This document shows positions 49,575-64,000 of a stretch of 64,000 nt of DNA, in pieces. Within the stretch, counting starts at the first letter, position 1. Each line of letters begins with the position of its first letter. The notes beneath the pieces were generated by a model. That model made no database searches. It worked only from the letters and a program-made list of their open reading frames with translations, and was not told where the DNA came from. A program made the translations under genes and the position numbers. The stretch is from the NCBI GenBank assembly GCA_027574665.1, contig CM050649.1:66926150-66990149 (forward strand), given 5' to 3'. The DNA comes from Rhynochetos jubatus (Eukaryota > Chordata > Aves > Eurypygiformes > Rhynochetidae).

Positions 49575-51599
49575 AAAGCTTTGCTATTTGATCAGCATTC
49601 AATGTTTTGGAAGAAATGTCAGCTTTGGGCTGCTAACAGGTTATTTGCATCCATGCACAGGCAATTCCCACGTTGTCATCATTTATCCAAAACATCAGTC
49701 ACTGAAATATTCACAAACCGCTTTAAACCTCAGCTAAAAAAAAATCCCTCTACAGTTCAGCTCTCTCTTTGACGACTATCATTCCATTAATTATGCAGGC
49801 CTTCATGAACACAGTAATGTCACTTTCCATGTAAAATGTGTCCTTACATGTTACAGAACGGCAGTAAACCACCACTCTTGTTCTGCAGGGTTTCCTCTCA
49901 GAAGTACCTCAAAGGTAGATATCTTGAAAAATCACTTTTGCAAAGAATGTTCACATTAGTTACTGAGGCAAAGCCAAGAAGACACTAACTAGCACCTTTA
50001 TTTTTTTTTTTTTCCTTAAACGCACTCCTATATGCAACATTAAGCACATGTAAGACCAGGGACCAGCAATACACAAACATGCTCAGCATCCGCTTGCAGC
50101 TAAACTAGTAACACTCAGAACTAGGCCAGACACACGAAGGAGAGAGATGAGTGAGTCTAGAAGAAATACACAGCATGGAAACGGACGGGAAGAACAGGAA
50201 GCAGAACAGACAGGATTGCAAGACCAAATACAGTCCATCTTCTGGTCTGAGAATTAGTTTGCGAAACCACCCTTCGGTAGCTCAGCTGACCGTGGGCTGA
50301 AGACCTACTGACTCCTGACATTTCCTCCCCCACATATAGAACGATTCTGACCATACTTCAGTGACTTCCTCTTCATCATCTTCAAATCCTGGAGGAAATG
50401 CATTCAACTTGAATTTTGAGTATTTTGGTGACGGTAGCAGAACTCGCAGAAGGCTACTGTAGAGGTTATGACACTGTTGGTTGTAAGTTACGCAGTTCAC
50501 AATTCAGAGAACACACAAACTATTTAAATAGAAAAGGCGTGTTCAAGGTAGAGGCAGTTACAGTACATTCAGGGTATGTTACAGAAACCATTTGTGGTAG
50601 CCACTTGCTAAAAGGAAAAAAACTCTGTATTTTTGTTTCCCAGACCACACAGGTTATGACTACAATACCCGAAGAGAGCAGGTAAGATATCTTAATCACT
50701 GCATTTTAATGCAGTCTTATTCCAGAACTCATGTGCAAATTGGAAAAAAAAAAGTTTAAATACATCTTCATTGACAAATAAGGACACAAGAACTGAGAAA
50801 GAAACCAGGCACTTTGACCATTTAGGTAAACAGCCATTTCTTCTTACCAGACTTGTGCACGTGAACAAGTCTTTACATTGGTCTTGCTATGCTTGCAGCA
50901 CATGGAGATTCAAGTCAACTTTTTGTATTCCCCCTGTTGGTAGGATCAGTTCTACTTATAGGAAACTATGCCAATTGAATTGGTAACACTGTTTTTTCAT
51001 TGGCAGTTGAGCAAATGTTCATCGTCTGACTGACAAGTGATCAATTTAACAGCTATCCAAGTTAGATATCAACAGAACAATACATAAAAAAATAATAATC
51101 CAAGAGACACATGAAGATTAACACCTGACTTAAGCTTGCATTGAGACTTGCCTTTATAGGGTCGGTTTGTGCCTCCTTTCACGGTGTTATTGTGGACTGA
51201 TTTCCATCACACAGAGCAACTGGTACTAAACTACAATACTTTCGGTTTGAAACACATCCAGTAGAGATCGCTCCAACGTAGCGGGAGGTTGGCATGACGA
51301 CACTGCAGGCAGGAGAGAGATGGAAACCTCCTTGCGTTTCATCCTCGCCGGTCCCACGCGCAGAACGGGCACTCAGAGCAAACTGCAGCACGCCTCCCGC
51401 GTACTTGGGGTGACATCAGTATTTCACAGCAGAGTTTATCATATTTTAGGGAGCCGGTTTCGTTTGAATTTAGCGAGAAGACCAGCCAGGATTACTTTGA
51501 TTTTTGTTTTTCAAATAAACCAAAGTACACCTTTCCAAACATTTTGTACGTACTCAATCCGCTACAACACATAAATCACAACACGAGGGATTACCTAAG

Positions 51600-51628
51600 G
51601 CTACTGAATAGTGTACTTATTCAGTAGC
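51600..51628 (-). other. Perfect 11-bp hairpin in LONRF2 3′ UTR
   Basis: GCTACTGAATA (51,600-51,610) and TATTCAGTAGC (51,618-51,628) are exact reverse complements separated by seven bases. The transcript copy is about 630 nt after the stop codon. The stem is too short for a microRNA precursor but suits a protein-binding stem-loop. Confidence 0.7.
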
Positions 51629-52255
51629 TATTATTCTTTCAGATAAACATCCTCAGATGCCTTGACCACAAACTGCTTAATTTTTTTTTTTCCTCACAGA
51701 CTGCTATTTGCCGAAGAGAGATGTGGGTGTATGACAGACTGCCTACCGCTTCACCAACAGAGCACACTGTCAGTTATAGTCTTCACGCATACTTCTGCCG
51801 GACAGCGTAACTCCTCTTCTGTTCACTACCTTCAAGGAAGTCTAGGAAACACCTCTTCAATCCACTGTCCAGTTTCCTTTCCACGTGGAAATCCATATCA
51901 CATGCAGGCAATGGTGCTACTCTAGTACTTAACTCTCTTGCAGGCTAGAAACATCAACTCTATCGTAGTCTTCTGAAGCAATTATCCACATCTATCAGCC
52001 ATGCTCTAACTGCAGCACAGCTTTGTAGAGGCTCAGATTTCACCAGGACAACAGGAGAGTGCAAGGTTTGATGAATACCCAGGACAACAAACTGATGCAA
52101 TCGATGGATGCTGGACACAGTCAGAAAGGGCTGTTCCTTTTTGAAGGAATCTTTAAAAAACACGAAAAAACCTAAACAACCCCTCCCCCTTTGCCTTTCC
52201 CCAGAACAACCTGCCGTGAGATGTTTTCGGTGCCCACTCACAACGGAAGTCCATG

Positions 52256-63347
<11,092 letters not shown>

Positions 63348-64000
63348 CTAGTCAATTGGAGAGAAGGTAAAAAAAAAAAAGAAAAAATAACAGTCATTAC
63401 TACACAGATGTTTATGTTTGTATGAACACAGATACACAAACCTCACAGCTTCTGGGTGCCTGTCGTGGTTCTCTTCCAGTGCCAAGAAGCTTGCAACAAC
63501 CAGGATATCCTGCATTCCCCCAATGTCTACAGGAAACCTGAATGCCAGTCCTCATCACAATCACAGGCAAGTCCCAGGGTGCTCTTCTGGTGTTCAACTA
63601 CCTGCCCAAAGACCTCTGCTCCCCAGGAGCACCCAGAGTTGTTGCATCCTCCTCCTGCCCTCACCACTCTGACCCTCACACCCCTGACTCCAGAAGTCTT
63701 CAGACCATGCTCTGCTATCATCGCCAGTTAACAGAGACCTGTTTCAGCTTTCCGTGCTCTGCATCCATCTCCTCTACCCTCAAGCAGACTTCATGCTTAG
63801 CTAAAAGCTGTGTAAAGCCTGTTCCCCCTCTCAGCAGTCCCCCACCAAGCACTTGCCGAATCGCTGTTTCTTTTTTGAAAAAGCTGTCTGTATGGACTGA
63901 CACGAAGAACTTGACAATGGCTGGTCAGCAGTAAGTATGTCCCTTATGGGAGGTTGTACAAACTGCTACAGAGACTGCAGGATTTTTCCAGGACAGGGCA
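63348..64000 (-). other. LONRF2: LONRF2 intron reaching the window edge
   Basis: No upstream exon is found. The plus-strand frame at 63,542-63,934 (130 codons) is proline/serine/cysteine-rich and unrecognised. TPR-encoding exons are expected further right. Confidence 0.65.

Larger units (their letters stand above)
48520..52255 (-). other. LONRF2: Predicted 3′ UTR of LONRF2
   Basis: About 3.7 kb between the LONRF2 stop codon and a minus-strand AATAAA at 48,541-48,546. It is AT-rich, lacks recognised repeats and has no conserved coding frame, as expected of a long neuronal-type 3′ UTR. Proximal AATAAA-type signals at 49,565-49,574 and near 49,998 could give shorter isoforms. A Pumilio-type element (UGUACAUA on the transcript) lies at 48,736-48,743, and an 11-bp hairpin at 51,600-51,628. 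The extent is inferred from signals, not transcripts. Oligo-A stretches on the transcript (49,189-49,199; 49,998-50,012) could mislead oligo-dT cDNA priming. Confidence 0.55.

Noticed and set aside
63542-63934. 130-codon plus-strand frame near the window edge
   Set aside because: Low-complexity Pro/Ser/Cys composition, antisense to a LONRF2 intron, no domain.

Overview
The window looks like a bird genome. It carries several CR1 LINE copies with the typical avian 3′ end, older amniote repeats, and a vertebrate gene with GT-AG introns. Nothing bacterial, viral or plasmid-like is visible: no operons, CRISPR array, rRNA or tRNA. The single protein-coding gene I can support is on the minus strand at the right. 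It is the 3′ part of LONRF2 (LON peptidase N-terminal domain and RING finger protein 2). Nine coding exons between 63,347 and 52,256 join in a consistent phase and encode the last 450 residues: a linker, a complete C3HC4 RING finger and a complete LON substrate-binding domain, ending in TAA. The 5′ exons (start codon, first RING, TPR repeats) lie beyond position 64,000. A 3′ UTR of about 3.7 kb is inferred, ending near a poly(A) signal at 48,541-48,546.

Layout: 1-48,510 is a long stretch without recognisable host coding exons. It holds young to middle-aged CR1 pieces at 9,999-10,535, 14,405-15,405, 25,192-25,300, 40,189-41,385 and 47,319-47,446. Two much older CR1 remnants lie at 29,620-30,880 and 35,705-36,540. 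Three copies of an ancient palindromic repeat, a probable ancient SINE fragment and several microsatellites are also present. Between the repeats are stretches with dense transcription-factor-like motifs, perfect hairpins or CpG clusters that could be regulatory. From 48.5 kb rightward come the LONRF2 3′ UTR, exons and introns.

In human, LONRF2 lies between AFF3 and CHST10, with its 3′ side facing the 5′ side of AFF3. If that order holds here, the 48-kb gene-poor block is the AFF3-LONRF2 intergenic region, where long-range enhancers would be expected. This is inference from known synteny; no AFF3 exon is visible. I found no convincing new multi-gene system. The best leads are an 11-bp hairpin in the LONRF2 3′ UTR, a palindromic NKX-like site in a motif-rich block at 27.1-27.3 kb, and two CR1 fragments whose ends meet at nearly the same point of the CR1 reverse-transcriptase sequence.
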